A stretch of 64,000 nucleotides of DNA from Eucalyptus grandis (GCF_016545825.1 NC_052619.1:12105501-12169500), one strand, 5' to 3'; shown: positions 23,439 through 37,118, counted from the stretch's first letter. Numbers and translations are program-made. Notes: generated from the letters alone by a model not told the origin.

Positions 23439-24749
23439 GAAGATTGCTTTAATCTTTGCTATATAGTCTGTCCCACTGCCACACCTTTGAATCTGAAGCA
23501 ACCACCGAGCGTTCATTCATAAAAGACCAGTTGTTGTACATGAGCACTGGCAAAAACTTTCAGATGCGTGGTTATGAACAGTTCTTGTGACGAATAAATT
23601 GCTTTTATGTATCCAAGCTCCCAAACATGTTCCTTCGAAGTAGACTTTTCATTGTTTATATGTGGTTAAATCACTTGCGGATATGAAAGATTATATTGCT
23701 TCTGATATCATCATTACTTTTGATTTGCTTTTTACATTTTACCGTTGGCAATTCTTGCCTCTGCTATATCTACCAAAAAAAAAATTCTTGCCTCTGCTAG
23801 TATATAATACTCTGTTCCCTATTAGGAGCTTCTTTGCCATTCTCATTAAAGAAGGGAGAAATTCCATCATTGTGCTTCGCAGGCTATGCCTATATATAAA
23901 CCGCACGAGTTGGCTTTTTACTGTCACAATAGTTCTATTCAAGAGAGGCTGTGATTATTGATATGCATAACTGGGAGGATGGACATTTCTCCTCTTTTAG
24001 AATGTCATGACGAGTGTACCAAGAGAGCTGGATTCTCATAACTGCAATTTTTTCTTTTGGGTATGTGAGATTAGTAGACCCGATAAATTTGTCATACATC
24101 TCAATTAAGTTTGATTGGCTCTTGATTGGCTCAACTTTCGAGCCCTCGGTCCCAGTCAGGCAGATGCGTTGCTGAGGACCGCCGGATCTGCCCAGTGTTT
24201 CATCTTTATAGGTTTCACCACTTCTTACACAGCAGATGAATGCCTCTTTCTTCTACCATCTTGTCTTATACCCAAGAATCTGTATTGTCTCAAGTGGTTT
24301 TAGCATTAAGGCGAAGTGATGCATATGGTCAATGAGTGAGCAAAACTGCTGTAACTCGAGTAACGTTGGGAATCAGGCAATAAGGGCACAAAGCCAGGTG
24401 TTCCTTCAATAGAAAGAACATAAAACGAAGCGATGCAAACTAGAAATATTGCCTAAGAAAGACCTTTCATAGAAAATGGATAAAATTCCACGATACAATT
24501 GTTGTGGGGAAAAGAATGGGTGAAGAGCAACCTCTCGGGATCTCTGATGTTTTCTTTCCATCTTGATCATCTCGACAATCTGCTCGGTACAAACTCGACA
24601 CACCGCCAAATCAAAAACTCGAATGAGACCCTCAAGTCTTTAAGTATACCGGAAATGACTCGCAAATTATTCCTGTTATCTGAAGACCACCAGACGAAAG
24701 GCGGTAAACGAATAGAGAAAGCTCGTATGAATCCTACCAGTTCAATTTC
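23439..24749. other. Intergenic between convergent genes
   Basis: Contains the 3' flanks of the P-loop gene and of GTP cyclohydrolase I. An AATAAA signal at 23594-23599 could serve the P-loop gene. No further gene seen. Confidence 0.5.
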
Positions 24750-27398
24750 TCACCCTCCATTTGCCTCTGAAATGCTGTCCAAAAATTTAGCTCTTGCAAC
24801 TGAATCAGTTGAGAATCGGCCGAGCACAGCAATTGTTGCTGTACTACTTCCAAACTTCTCAATCCCCCTAGATATCATACAAGTGTGGTAAGCCTCAACA
24901 ACTACCATCACATCTCCTCCCAGCAGCGAAGAAACTGTCTCAGCAATCTGCCTGGTGAGCCTTTCCTGTACCTGGAGCTTGAAGCCATAGAAGTGTACTA
25001 TCGACTGCAATAGAGATTTCATTGATGGGCCATATCCTTCCCTGTGGAAATATCCTATGTGAACACTGCCATGAAAGGGAAGCAAATGGTGCTCGCACTG
25101 AGACCAGAAAGGCAAGTTCAACTCTGAATGAATCTGCTCCATCTCACCATTAGCTTCCCCATTGGGTAACGAGTCTACTTTATGAATGGTGCAGCCATTA
25201 AGTTTCATCGGTAGACTGGTATTCTGGAAGTTCATGAGCCACTTTACGAAGCGACTGGGGGTTCCAACAAGCTCTTTCCTTGATGGGTCTTCCCCTAATG
25301 ACCGAATAATCGAAGTTACTGCAGTAACCATTCTGGGATTCAAAGATCCAAAGCTGGAGCATGTTGTAGGGCTCGAGGGAGATCGGGAGGGGCACCAAGA
25401 TTTGCCACTTGAATCCGTATTGATATTAATGCCCCTGAATTTAAGAAGACTCAAGAAATCACCCCAAACTCCGGCCTTTTCGTCTTTGAAAGCACCTGAG
25501 CCAGAAGAAACCTGAATCTTCACCCAATCTTCGTGATTAGAGGTGTGAGAGGCTGGAAATTGGATGTGTAAGCATTGTAGTACAACAGCAACACCTGCAG
25601 GCTTGATACCATTCTGCAAGGCTGAAGCTATTTCATTGGCTAGACGTTGTGGGTCTTGGAGTCTTTTAGCAAATACATCAGATACTCTCGAGAGCTTACT
25701 TAATCCTACAACCCGCTGTCCAGAAGGGACATAACCCACATGACACTTGACCTGGAACGGAAGAAGACAGGATTCGCAATATGAGAAAAGGTTCAGATCT
25801 CGAACTATCACAAGCCCACCAGCTCCTCCCGCATGACCAATGTCCTTGTCAAGACCAACTTCAGGGAACAAGGCACCTTGAACAATGTCCTTTACGTATT
25901 GTCGATAACCTATGAAAAAAATATTATATGATTCAATTCTAGAGAAAGAGAAAGAAACATTTACTTGTCCTGATACCATAAATCTATTAGCAAAGTGATA
26001 AAAATACATGTATCCAAGAGTCATTGTATTTAGAGAAACCAAACTATGAGAAAAGGAAAAGCCAAAGAAAAAGTGGACGCCATACAAGAAACACTTTGAG
26101 CTATACAAGAAACACTTTGAATTATACAGAGTGGAGAAAACAAGATTTCTGTATGCAATTGACAAGAGGACAATCTTACTCAGTTGCTCCAGAAAAATAA
26201 AGCACAATTCATGTTACTATACTGCTTGCGGAAAAATGGGAGATGGCAGAAGGTATCCAGCAGGCTTCGATAGCACTAAATGAATCAACAACCGCGAATA
26301 TACACTCCACCAACTCACCAAGCAAGGGGGAAGAAGACTTATCAAATAAGAAAACTGAAACACAAGGATATGAAACCACGAAAAATTTGCATAATGCCTT
26401 CTTATGGCAAACCAAATGCTAATAAATCCACAGAGATAGTATGCTTATGCATTGGAGGTAAGCAAACATCTGCAGACTCTGGATCCCTTTCAGCTCATTA
26501 GATTCTGCTAGAAAATATGGAAGGTGGAATGTACAGCAGGAATTTTGACTAAGCATAAGACCTGAGATTCCCTTCCAACTTCAGAGAATTGCTATCTATG
26601 AAAAACAGAGGAAGCAATAGACAGTATACTGAGGTGTTCAGAAGCAACAGAAGGATCATTTTGGGAAAAACCACCAGTACATCAAATTACCATCCATCTA
26701 TTTTGTGTTGCAAGAAAAAATGATTAACTTAACCCCGAGGTGAGACCAAATAAAGCAGCATTGGAAGGAAAGGGAAATCCAACCAGATGATGCCAAAGTC
26801 AAATATTCAAAACCAGACGCACCTAAACTCATAGAAGACAAACGTGAACGGTAGAGTATATTTTAGCATGTTCACATAATATGCATGTGACAATTTTGAC
26901 CTTGTACTCATTTCTTCGGCTACACATGTTGACATCCTAAGTTGGTGGACGACGGCTACCAACTACCCGTAGAAAATACCAAACATCTCAACAACCTAAG
27001 AAGCTAAGTGTCAAGTGTCATTGTCCAAAAGTCGGGAGCCAGAATTCACAGCAAAATAACAAACATCCCAGCACACCCACAACAGAAACGAAGATACTTT
27101 TACCAAGATTCAATGACGCAACATCACGTTGGTGAAACAAGAAGCTGAAACTACTCGTGCTATGAGGAAACGATAGGCAAGTACCTCTAGTTCCTTCAAG
27201 AAAGGCTTTGGCAACGCGAAGCGGGGTCTTCTTGAGACCTTCTCTGTTCACATCTTCACCCAAACCCTGCAACAGAACTTGGACAGCATCCTGAATAGCC
27301 GAAGTATCGGGCACTTCCTCCCCACCTAGCTCAGGACAACCTAGCTTGACTCCATTTTCCAGCTCCACATCGAAATGCCCCTCATCCAAAGCTCCCAT
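24750..27398 (-). CDS. GCH1: GTP cyclohydrolase I, plant two-domain type
   Basis: Catalyses GTP to 7,8-dihydroneopterin triphosphate, the committed step of the pterin branch of folate synthesis, in the cytosol in plants. Exon 1 is complement(27185..27398) and exon 2 complement(24750..25909), joined in phase 1; 457 residues. Two GCHI-like domains lie in tandem. The first starts near TSAIQDAVQVLLQGLGEDVNREGL, and the second near NPRMVTAVTSIIRSLGEDPS. The second keeps the zinc/catalytic set CEHH at about 343-346 and HTC at about 413-415. In the first the matching sites read CESC and QCL, so its ligands are lost, as is known for plant enzymes in which both halves are required. The start is MGALDEGHFDVELENG. 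No transit peptide is visible. Confidence 0.95.
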
Positions 27399-27782
27399 TG
27401 ACAAGAACCACCAACACCCTCAATCACCAAACCGACCCAGATCCCTGATGAATGCAAATGCATTAAGTCCTCCTTATAACGACATATAAAAAGGGAAGAA
27501 AAACAGAAGCGCGTCGAAAAATAATCAAGTACCAAAATTTTCAGATTCAGACAAGAAGCAGATTAAGATAACAGCGTCATCGACAGAGAAGGGTCAGAGC
27601 ACAGGGCATACACGACACACAAAAACAACATAAAAAAGGCGAGATTTTGAAGCCACGAGGGAGGAGCAGGAGACAAAAGCGCAAAAGGGTCGTCGTTCCA
27701 CGCGGAGAAGAGCACGCACCTGCGCTGGATCCGGTCCGAGGAAGCTGGTGCGGGCTATATCATCACAACGGGTGCAGAGGAA

Positions 27783-27810
27783 AGAAGAAGAAGAAGAAGA
27801 AGAAGAAGAG
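27783..27810. repeat. (AAG)n microsatellite upstream of GCH1
   Basis: AAG trinucleotide run about 390 bp upstream of the GCH1 start codon, probably in the 5'UTR or promoter. Confidence 0.85.
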
Positions 27811-28062
27811 GAATAAGAAGAATGAACGAATGAATGGAGAGAAGCTCCAGGGGGGAAGGGAGGATGATGAGAAGGAGAGAAACGTAGGGTTGGCGTCGAT
27901 AGAGTGCCTAGATCCGCACGATCCTTATTTGAGGCAGGGGTCCTACCGAGCGGACGCTTTATTTCATTTCTTCGAGGGCGGCGAGTCGGTCCGGTCTTTC
28001 TCTTTTATCCCCTGCTTCGACTTTCTACGCATACAAAAGGAAAAAAAGAAGAAGAAGAAAAG

Positions 28063-28064
<2 letters not shown>

Positions 28065-28096
<32 letters not shown>
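28065..28096. repeat. (GA)16 microsatellite upstream of GCH1
   Basis: Perfect GA run. It reads as CT on the GCH1 strand and lies about 670 bp from the start codon, in the promoter region. Confidence 0.9.
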
Positions 28097-28324
28097 GGTT
28101 CGACCATGACCATTTGACGGATCGAGCATTATCGGATGTACCTGCGGTGTAAGAAAATTCCCGCACGGAGAGCGACGGCTGGATCCTCCGGAATATGCTC
28201 TCTTCTGTACTGAATTTGAAGAGAAAAAAATCTTCAGGGAAAGCCAAAAAGACAACAGGAAGATTTTACTCCGACCAGATCCACGATGAATTGAGTGGAT
28301 CTGAATTACAACACCCGACATGAC

Positions 28325-28545
28325 TTTTATAGAAAATCACCTAAAAAGTCATAAATTTATTGTGGTGATTTTACCAATTGAGTCTACTTAGCTAATTTTG
28401 ATTGGAAATATATAATGTGGGTATCGGTCGTTTTACGTAGATTGACTAGATGAATTCAATTGACAAAATACGAAATGATTTAAAACTCAACTAGCAAAAG
28501 TGCAATGAATTTAAGATTTTTTATAAAAATTTTCTCAAACAAGTG
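28325..28545. mobile_element. Small MITE, Mutator-like family
   Basis: The left end GAAAATCACCTAAAAAGTCA pairs with the right end, which on the opposite strand reads GAAAATTTTTATAAAAAATC. The inside shows the family's CCAATTGAGTC..CTAATTTTGATTGG pattern. About 220 bp with no frame. The target duplication was not resolved. Confidence 0.5.
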
Positions 28546-28899
28546 ACATCGAAGCAGGATATTACTTGCGTGGATGATTCATTTGAATGATGTGTAATCG
28601 TAGATGTTATATTTCATGATATTGACATTATTATTCGGGTTTTGATGAACTCATGACTTCGAGGATTGACTAATTAATTAGGACGTCATCAAAGTTTCGA
28701 TTTGGAAATTGAAGGTCAGACTTTCAAACTCCCAATAGATTAAGGTCATTTGCACATGCTTAAACCTTGAAGTTAGACAATTCATGTAGTTTGAAGCGTG
28801 TCTTATGATCTTCCAAGCAACTGAGTCTCCACATGCATGTCTTGAGAGCCTAGCTTCCCCCTCTAGAAAAGAAATATGTGTACTAGAAATCTCAAAACT

Positions 28900-29180
28900 T
28901 ATCATAAAAGTGCAAATGAATCCTAAAATTTTCAAAGAGTGTAATTGAAAATACAATTGAGTTCTAAAACCGGTTATAAAAGTGCAATTGAGTTTTAAAA
29001 ATTTCAAATAGTGCAATCAAATCTCAAACTTTTTATGAAGGTACAATCGAGTCTTAAAATTTTTAAATAGTACAATTGATTTTTAAAATTTATTATAAAA
29101 CTATAATTGAGTCTTAAAATTTCTTACTAAAGTACAATTGAGTTATAAAACTTTCAAAAAGTGCAATCGATAGAATGACT
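28900..29180. repeat. Degenerate tandem array, about 30-33-bp unit
   Basis: At least eight imperfect units of the type GTGCAATTGAGT-TTAAAA-TTTCAAATA, in direct orientation. AT-rich and non-coding. Confidence 0.75.
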
Positions 29181-29279
29181 TGATTGGAATTTTTGACAAA
29201 TCTTAGGATTCAGTTATATTTTTGAATTTTTAGGTTTTAATTGCATTTTTTGACAAATTTTTAAGATTTTAATATGCTT

Positions 29280-30210
29280 ATTTTAAATAAAAAAAGGTAC
29301 ATTTAGCAAATGGCGTTGAGAGCAAGGAGACGTGGTCCAAGTCCAAGTCGGGGTTGGGTGAATGAGAAATGGTAAACGTGCCGCCACCACCACCAACCCC
29401 CATTATCAAGAAAAACAATTGCAAGAAAAACCCTTCCACCAACCGCAAACCAACCCTACCATTACCGAAAAAGTGAAAGTTGTTAAATGCCGCAACATAT
29501 CGGATCTCGACGGGCGCAACACGAGAGGTCGCCGATTTTTGTACTTTCTCACGAAGATCTGTGGAGGCCCAATGAGCATGCGTCACCGTCAAACGTTGCC
29601 GTCTCCTTGTCTTCCCTTTGGTATTAATTCTTTATTTTTTTGGACCATGTATCCGATCATGTTTGTATTGACCCTGTTTTTCAAGTTTGGGAACATGATT
29701 AATCCTATTTATATTTGAACCTGTTTTGTATAAAAATTATTGTACAACACTCATATGTAAGATAAAGCATTTAACACTCATATGTAAGATAAAACGTTTA
29801 CAATTTCGATCAGCATAAGCATGTTCACCGTTGTAGCAAATAATTTGTACCTCATAACATCACCAGAAAAGAAAAAGAAAAAGAGTATTCCATCACATCA
29901 TAGTGCTCTGTCAGTAGATACCCACCATCCCTTTACTATTACATATCTTGACCAACTGCTAACAAAATTGACAAGTCATATTAAAAGGAAGAGGTGAGTT
30001 TAGGTTTATAAGAGTATATTGAAGAAGAAAACCAGCAGAACAGCCTTCGCTCTCTTGCCTCTCTCACACACACCCCTACCTGCACAAGTATTGTCTTCCT
30101 TGTGTTGTGCGTGACTAGGAAGTTGAAAATGAAATCCCTTCCTTATCAAGTAGGATTAACGAATACTGTGATATCAACAAGTTAGCAAAGCCAGCTTAAT
30201 AATTATTGTA
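29280..30210. other. Intergenic, no gene seen
   Basis: Short open frames on both strands have no recognisable content. A short duplication (ACTCATATGTAAGATAAA) occurs at 29748-29790. Confidence 0.5.
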
Positions 30211-30214
30211 TAAT

Positions 30215-30420
30215 CTATCGATGAAACTCGAAAGGTAAATGATTTACATACCATAACAGTTTCATAATCAATACAAAATCAATCGGTGAAACGTGAAAGG
30301 CAACGCAACCATTTTAAAATTGGAATCCATTGGTGAAACTGGAAAAGTAAAATATTTAAGAATGAGAGAGCGACTATTATCGCTCATTTGTATAACTAAT
30401 CAATGAAGCTAATAATTTCT
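30215..30420. repeat. Degenerate tandem repeat around GGTGAAAC
   Basis: Four loosely spaced copies of ATCGRTGAAACTYGAAAGGTAAA-like sequence at about 30218, 30280, 30328 and 30400. Spacing is roughly 50-70 bp. Non-coding. Confidence 0.5.
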
Positions 30421-30429
30421 AATTACCAA

Positions 30430-31656
30430 ACATCACTTACCGGCGGCGAGCGGACTAGAAGTAGAGTCAAGGTCGTCGCGCGGTGAGGATAGGGACAGCG
30501 GCGGACTTGGGCTATCGACGGCAGGGGCGTCGCTCAAGAGTAGGCTCGGAGTATATTTGTTGGGCGTTAGAGTAGATCTGTCGGGTGTCGAGCAAAGGTG
30601 GACCCAGCAGAAGGGGCAGCAGCGGCTTCGCAGGGGAGGGTAGTGCAGGCGAGGCGCTGTAGCTCGGCAGGACGCGACGACGTTGGGTCGACGCGGATCA
30701 ACATAGCAGCGGCTTCGACGGGCTGCTGGTATCGCGGCTGGTGAGGGCGGCAAGGATTGACGCGGCTTTAGTGGGCGTCAACGAGGGGGCTAGGCCAAAT
30801 CGCGAGCAGAGTAGGGGGCGTCGTTCGGGCGGTGGTAGATCAACAACGGGGGAGCTCGGGAAACAGCGCGCAGTGAGAACATGATCGGCGTAGGGCTACT
30901 GTGGGTTGCTTGAAGATGCGACAAGGTGGGCTCGCGGACGCGAGGTCTGTGAGTCAGGGGTGTCGGTGAGGCAACAGCAGTAGGTGGAACGACGAGATCG
31001 AACGGAGGCGGCATTGGCACTCAGGTGCGAGCTCGGTGGGGGTCAACGGCTTCGTGGGCAGAACCGGTGGAGTGGAGCTTTAGATGACCGACGGAATGGT
31101 GGCGGTGGTGCAAGCGTGAGGGGTGCAACGAGAGCGGCAGAGGCGGCGTCGGCTTCGTGATTTTGGGAAGGGAGCTTGGAGTAAGGCTGGCGAGTAGCCA
31201 AGAACCGGGTTGACAGAGGCGGCGTCGCGATTTTGAGGGGCGACGTTTGGATCTCACGGGCTGCGGGTGTCGTGGGAGGAAGGCGATGGTGGGCGAGTGG
31301 AACCAGGATTGGCGGACGGGAAAAGGTTGCGAGCTCAGGGAAGTTTGCCATCTACGGGTGTGAGAACCTGACCCTGAGAGCTAAATATAGAAAGTAGAAA
31401 TAGATTAGGGTTTGCGTTTTGGTCTTTTTGGGGGTGGCTTACAAACCGATTCTCCAACCGGTTCCCAAATTGGTTCGATCGATTCGGTTCCTGGGTGGGT
31501 AATCTCTCGAAACCGATTTCTAGACCGGTTCAAACAGGGTCTGAGTTTTGGGAACTGGTTTCCGGACCGGTTTCAACTGGAACCGGTTCTCGACCCTGTT
31601 TTCCGGGTGGGCTGATCTGGGAACCGAGTTGACCCGGTCCGGTTGCACACTCCTAA
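30430..31656 (-). mobile_element. Probable hAT-like non-autonomous element
   Basis: On the minus strand the end reads GGAGTGTGCAACCGGACCGG, followed by a block of repeated ACCGGTTCC / GGTTCCCAG motifs (31413-31640), then pyrimidine-rich and GC-rich sequence. The element at 59629-60542 has the same order: GATGTGCAAC, then ACCGGTTCC blocks, then a pyrimidine-rich core. GC-rich frames at 30433-31351 are open on several phases without a domain, and I do not call them genes. The far end near 30430 is uncertain. Confidence 0.4.
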
Positions 31657-33080
31657 TGCGCCCAATTTCCTACTTGCCTCTTCTTTGTTAATTTTTGTAT
31701 GGTACAAATGTGGCAAACTGTCAAAGCGTGAAATGCCATTGTTTCGTCGAAATTTGCCTCGATAAACTGATTATTACACAACACCAAACGATGAGATTTT
31801 TTTAGAACTAAGGCTTCAACTACGAAAGAAGAATTAAAAAATAATTGAAAGATAACAAAATTGTTTGTTTGGATTAGCTTGTAAAACAGGAAAATAGCTG
31901 GTTTTTTCTGAGGTGGAGATGGATGAGGTGATGGTGGTGGAGTTTGAGAGACGGAGGGAGGAGCAATGAACTCTAGTGGTGGAGTTGGTGTATAGGAAAC
32001 CATAAACTGGAATTTATTACTCACCAAGAGTATTAATAGAGAAATCTTCGTTCAAGTACCTTTGGTACATAATATCCTTTGACTTTTTGTGTTTTTGTCG
32101 AGGTCTTGGATATGAGTCTAAAAGTATCACATGTCATTTAATTCTTATAATCAACGGTTACAAACGGTTACAAAATAAAATAATAACTTGGTAGTGAAAA
32201 GTGCATTATCAACAAGAAGTTACCACATGGTCTCATATTATCTAGAAAAATCCTAAAATGGCAACAATAAAAAAAAATAATTACTTGATTGTTCTTGTGT
32301 CATTGCATGCCGTTTATATTGATGACTTGTCAATTGACTTCAAGGTTCATGTTGATCACTTCACATTGTGTGCTGTTGATTTTACTAGCGAGTTGTCAAT
32401 TCTCTTCAAGTTGTTGATAATTTTATTTATAAATCACTAAATCCTGCTCTCATCAGCTAAAATATATCACATATCAATAATAACAAAAAAAAAAAATAGT
32501 AAATAGATCTAAAATATGTTTTTCTACCTCTTGTCTCGTTTGAAAATATTACAATTTTTTCGTAGCATTCAAATGCACGGCGTCGCGAAATTAATGAATC
32601 GCACAATATACTTTTGCTCCGTGAAAAATGCTCCTTCCACTATGCATTTTAATAAAAAGACGAGTTCTAATCAATTGCTGTAATTATATTGTTTGTTTTA
32701 TAAATCGGTTTTGGTCTGCACAGCACTTCTTCACAGACACACAAAAAAATATAAAATAATATAAGCTACAATAAAGACGGAAGTAAAATCCCAAGGGTAC
32801 GTTTGGTAATATTTCTATTTAAAAATTGTTTTTTTTTTTTTTGGTGAAAGGTAAATAGAATATATGGAGCTAGGAAAATTACAAAAGATCGGGTCCATAA
32901 CCTACACTCTCATAACATAAGAGTGGAGGGGAATCGATGTAAAACGAGCAAGAACAGCAGGTAAGGAAAAAGCAAGCGAAGGCAATGGCGAAAGCACCAT
33001 ACAGCCCACGAAGACCCTCCAAACTAAACATACAAAGGCTAAGAACGGAGAAACCAGAAAAGAGGCGAGCAGAAACAAGA

Positions 33081-36000
33081 TCAGCGAGTAGAGAAGATCA
33101 TCGGATCGAATCCCCAGCACCTTTGAAGCCTTGTGTTCCTCGGAGATGGAGGAACATTGGAGAAGGAAATAGCTTTGTCTTTGACCGCCTTAATAAGGTG
33201 ATTTTTCATTGTAGGAATGGCTATTGCTTCACCCCGGAAAATAGCAGCATTCCTCTTCTTCCAAATTAGATGACACAAAGCTCCGAAAGAGAATCGAACA
33301 ATCCTGTGATAGAAATCCTTTCCACTGAAGAACTTCATAGCCTAGAAAATGAGATCCTTCCAACTTCTGTTCTTCCATGGGAGGTTACACCTGGCGGCCC
33401 AAAAGAAGGCTAGAGGTGCCAAGGTGCGACAACCGAAGAAAAGATGATCAACAGAGTCCGGAACTTCATTGCAAAAGGCACAGAGACTGTAGTCTATTCT
33501 GCCATGAGATAGAAGCATCGCCTGAGTAGGAAGGCGGTTTTTTGTTATAAGCCACAATATAAACTGATACCGCGGAGCAATGGCGTTATTCCAAATGAGA
33601 GAGGCCCATTTGACCGGGCTTCTCTTGACCCTGATGGATTCCCATGCCGAGGCAACCGAGTACGCGCCGGAGGAATCGCAGCACCAAATAAATTTGTCCC
33701 GCACAAGGGATAGTGGCGGCAAAGCAATCGACCATCTTTCTAGAAGATTTCGAATGCGTACCTACCGGGAGTAGAGATCGGCTACCACTTTGCATAATCC
33801 GGAAGGCAAACTCTGTCCCTAAAAGATGTAGGGATGAATCCATCCAAAGGACCACATGGAAGCCAATAGTCATGCCACAAATGAGCCGGAGTATCCATTT
33901 CCAATCACCCACCCGAAAGATAGGCGAAAAAGGGTCTAAGCCGGAGAATCTTCTTCCACGTCCAGGAGCAAGTCCTTGGGCGAGCGGCAATCCAGAAATT
34001 TTTCTTCTTTAGGAAAACTGAATGAACCCGGCACCACAAGGATTCTTTATCAGAGAATAGGATCCATATATATTTAACCATAGAAGCCCTATTGCAATCC
34101 CTTATATTCCGAATGCCGAGGCCCCCTTCAGTTTTCGGACAACAAACATCTTCCCAAGCCACTTTGGCGCCACCCTGACCTGGTGATGTACCTTTCCATA
34201 AGAATTGCCTCATTATCCGCTCAATATCCGCTAAGACCGAGGATGGAAGAGTGAAAACGCTCGTCCAAATGCTTGGACGGAATGAAGAACAGATCTTATA
34301 AGTTGCAGCCTACCTGCTAACGATAGAAACCGATGTGTCCATGATTGGATTCTAGTGGTAATGCGATCTATCAATGCTATGCAGTCCGCTCTATTCAATC
34401 TAGAAGAGATAATTGGTACATCTAGATAGCGGACCGGTAATTTCCCCTCCTGAAATCCGAAGGCCCAAAGGATTCTATTCCGGATAGAAGTATCACCACC
34501 AGCCATGAAAATCTCGCTCTTGTGCTTGTTAGGAAGTAAACCACTCCAAGAGGAGAACATATCAAGCCCTGTTTTCAACATAACAACCGACTTCCAATCC
34601 GCTTGACGAACAGGAAACGTCATCGGCGAAAAACAAATGGGAGAGCTGAACCTGTTTGCATCTCCAGTAGAATTTAAAATCTGGATTGGAGGTGCGAGAA
34701 ATCAAGATACCGGAGAACACCTCCATTACCAACGTGAATAGGTATGGGGACATTGGATCTCCTTGCCTTAGGCCTCTACCCCCCGGAAAAAAAACCATGA
34801 AGATCCCCATTGATGGATATAGAGAATTTCGGAGTCCGAACACATACCATAATGAGCTTTATAAAATGGGAAGGAAACCGAAACGCTTCAAGGGCCAGCT
34901 CTAAGAAATCCCGGTCGACACAGTATCAAAGCCTTATGAAAATCAACTTTTATCGCACACTTAGGCAAATACGGGTTTAGATGGAATCCTGCAAACAATT
35001 CCTGAGCTAATAGGATGTTATCCCTCATTCTCCTGCCCTTAACAAAAGCATTCTGGGACTGAGTAATCAAATCCCCAAGGACCCTAGTTATTCTATTGGC
35101 TAGAATCTTCGTAATCACCTTATAAATCGTGTTACAACATGCAATCGGTCTATAGTCCATTACCGCACTAGCATTAGGCACTTTAGGGACAAGCACTAGA
35201 GTAGTGGCATTAACCTCTTTTAAGAGCCGACCGTTGCGGAAGAAGTCATGCACTGATTCGAGCACTGAAGAGCCAACGGAATCCCAGCAATATTTGTAGA
35301 AATCGACAGAAAAACCATCCGGGCCAGGGGCCTTGCCCTTTGCCAGCGAAAATAATGTGTTTTTGATTTCAGAATCAGAAACCGGCATAATGAGGAAGCT
35401 TGATTAGTCTTAGGACAGGGTCTTGCGAACATACTGCCTCACCTCATCAATGGACGGTCTGATCAGCCCTTCCTTCGGAGATAACGTATCAGAAAAATAA
35501 TTAACAAACACCGAGGAACCAATACCGGATCGGTAATTACGGTTCCGGATGGGTCTTTACCGAGAGGATGCGATTCAATAAGTGCCTTCTCTTCATAGAT
35601 TGGTGAAAGAACTTCGTGTTCCTATCACCCTCTTTTAGCCATGTAATCCTAGACTTCTGTCTATAGAAGGATTCTTCCTGAGATCTGAGATCAACAAATA
35701 CACGGCGACACTCCCTTTCTTCTTGAGTAAGAATCGGGCTTGCCGGGTTCAACTGGAGGTCTAGCTGAGCATTTGTCAGAGCGTCTCTAGCCTCAGCAAC
35801 CTTGACTGAAATGTCGGAGAAAGCCTCACGGTTAAGAGATCTAAGCCGCGCCTTTACTCTTTTAAGCTTCGATACAAGTTGGTACATGGATACGCCCGCA
35901 ACCGGACTATCCCATGCTTGCTGAACAATGGCCTTAAACTCGGATGGTGAGTCCAAAAGTCGAAGAATTTAAAAGGCTTCCTCTTATATGAGGGCTGCAA

Positions 36001-36697
36001 AACTCTAATAGTCATAGGACAATGATATGATATCCCTGGATTAAGGAAATTGGCCTCTGAGTAAGAGAATTTGAGATTCCACTCACCGTTGACGAGCACG
36101 CGATCGATCTTCCTCATTTTCCTCGCGTCACCAGATGAGGTGGACCAAGTGAAACGGCACCCAACATATCTGAGGTCCATAAGTTCCGCACGGGCCAAGC
36201 AATGGGGAAATTCATCAAAGTAGGAAATCCAGTTAGTAGAACAGCCAATGCGATTGGAAGGATCTTTAATTGCATTAAAATCGCCAGTGACCAACCACGG
36301 AGAATTCTGGAAAATATCATTATAATGGCAAAGGTCTTCCCATAGAGGGCGCCGGCGGGCAAACGTGTGCTCGCGTAAACAGCGATAGACAAAGAACTTA
36401 ACCCCGAACTGTTAAACTTCAGCGTGCCATGCACCGCTTGATCACTAATGGAAATAGCGAGTAGGAGACTAACGTGGTTCCAGCCAACCTTATCCTCCCA
36501 CGAGGCGAAAACTCATAATTCGAAAGCCAATACCAACCCCTAATGAGGGTGGACGAGACCGATTCAAAAAGATCCTCAGGCACTTTGGTCTCAAGGAGGC
36601 CAATGAAACACAATTTATTTATAGCAACAAAACGCCTGATTTCCACTCGCCTAAGGGGATTAACAATGCCTCTAATATTCCAAAAGCCGATTATCAT
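33081..36697 (-). pseudogene. LINE ORF2 (endonuclease - reverse transcriptase - zf-RVT), broken
   Basis: Fragments in shifting frames, in the normal domain order. An AP-like endonuclease starts MIIGFWNIRGIVNPLRRVEI (36697) and continues with VTGDFNAIKDPSNRIG and RKMRKIDRVLVNGEW. The reverse transcriptase has KGKAPGPDGFSVDFYKYCW (about 35330), DYRPIACCNTIYK, GLRQGDPMSPYLF (about 34760) and the catalytic LFFADD box (about 34630). The C-terminal zinc-binding zf-RVT domain at 33342-33722 has AFCNEVPDSVDHLFFGC. Several frameshifts and stops make it a pseudogene. Confidence 0.88.
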
Positions 36698-37118
36698 CCA
36701 AAAAACAGAATAAGGAACAGGATTACCTCTTCCTGGCGGTCCTCCTGCCCTTAGCCGAAGCTTTCGGTGCCGCAGCAGGAGGGGGGGTAGGAAGGAGACG
36801 CAGCAACTGGTCCTGAAGATTAGGGACCTTTGCAGGAGGTTTCCCTTTTAGCGTAGACTTGTCTACCGACTGAACTTCATCATTGCTGGATTCATCATGG
36901 ATACTGGAATTCGAAATCTCCTTAGAACTTTTTGACAAAGCGAGAGGAACAGCCACTCTGACGCAAGAAGGTTCAGGGATCATCGAAGGCTCCTCTGGCT
37001 GGACGTCCTTACGTTTCATCACTTGGCCTTCCTCGGTAGGAGGGGATGGGCCGTAAAAGACGGATGCAGCTGCAGCAGCAGCCTGTTTCGCCGCTTTCCT
37101 TTTCTTCTTTTTATTCTT

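Noticed and set aside
30433..31351. Several Pro/Ser/Arg-rich minus-strand frames that look like a signal-less hypothetical gene
   Set aside because: Overlapping frames are equally open, no splice structure or domain is seen, and the stretch belongs to a hAT-like element judging by its right end.
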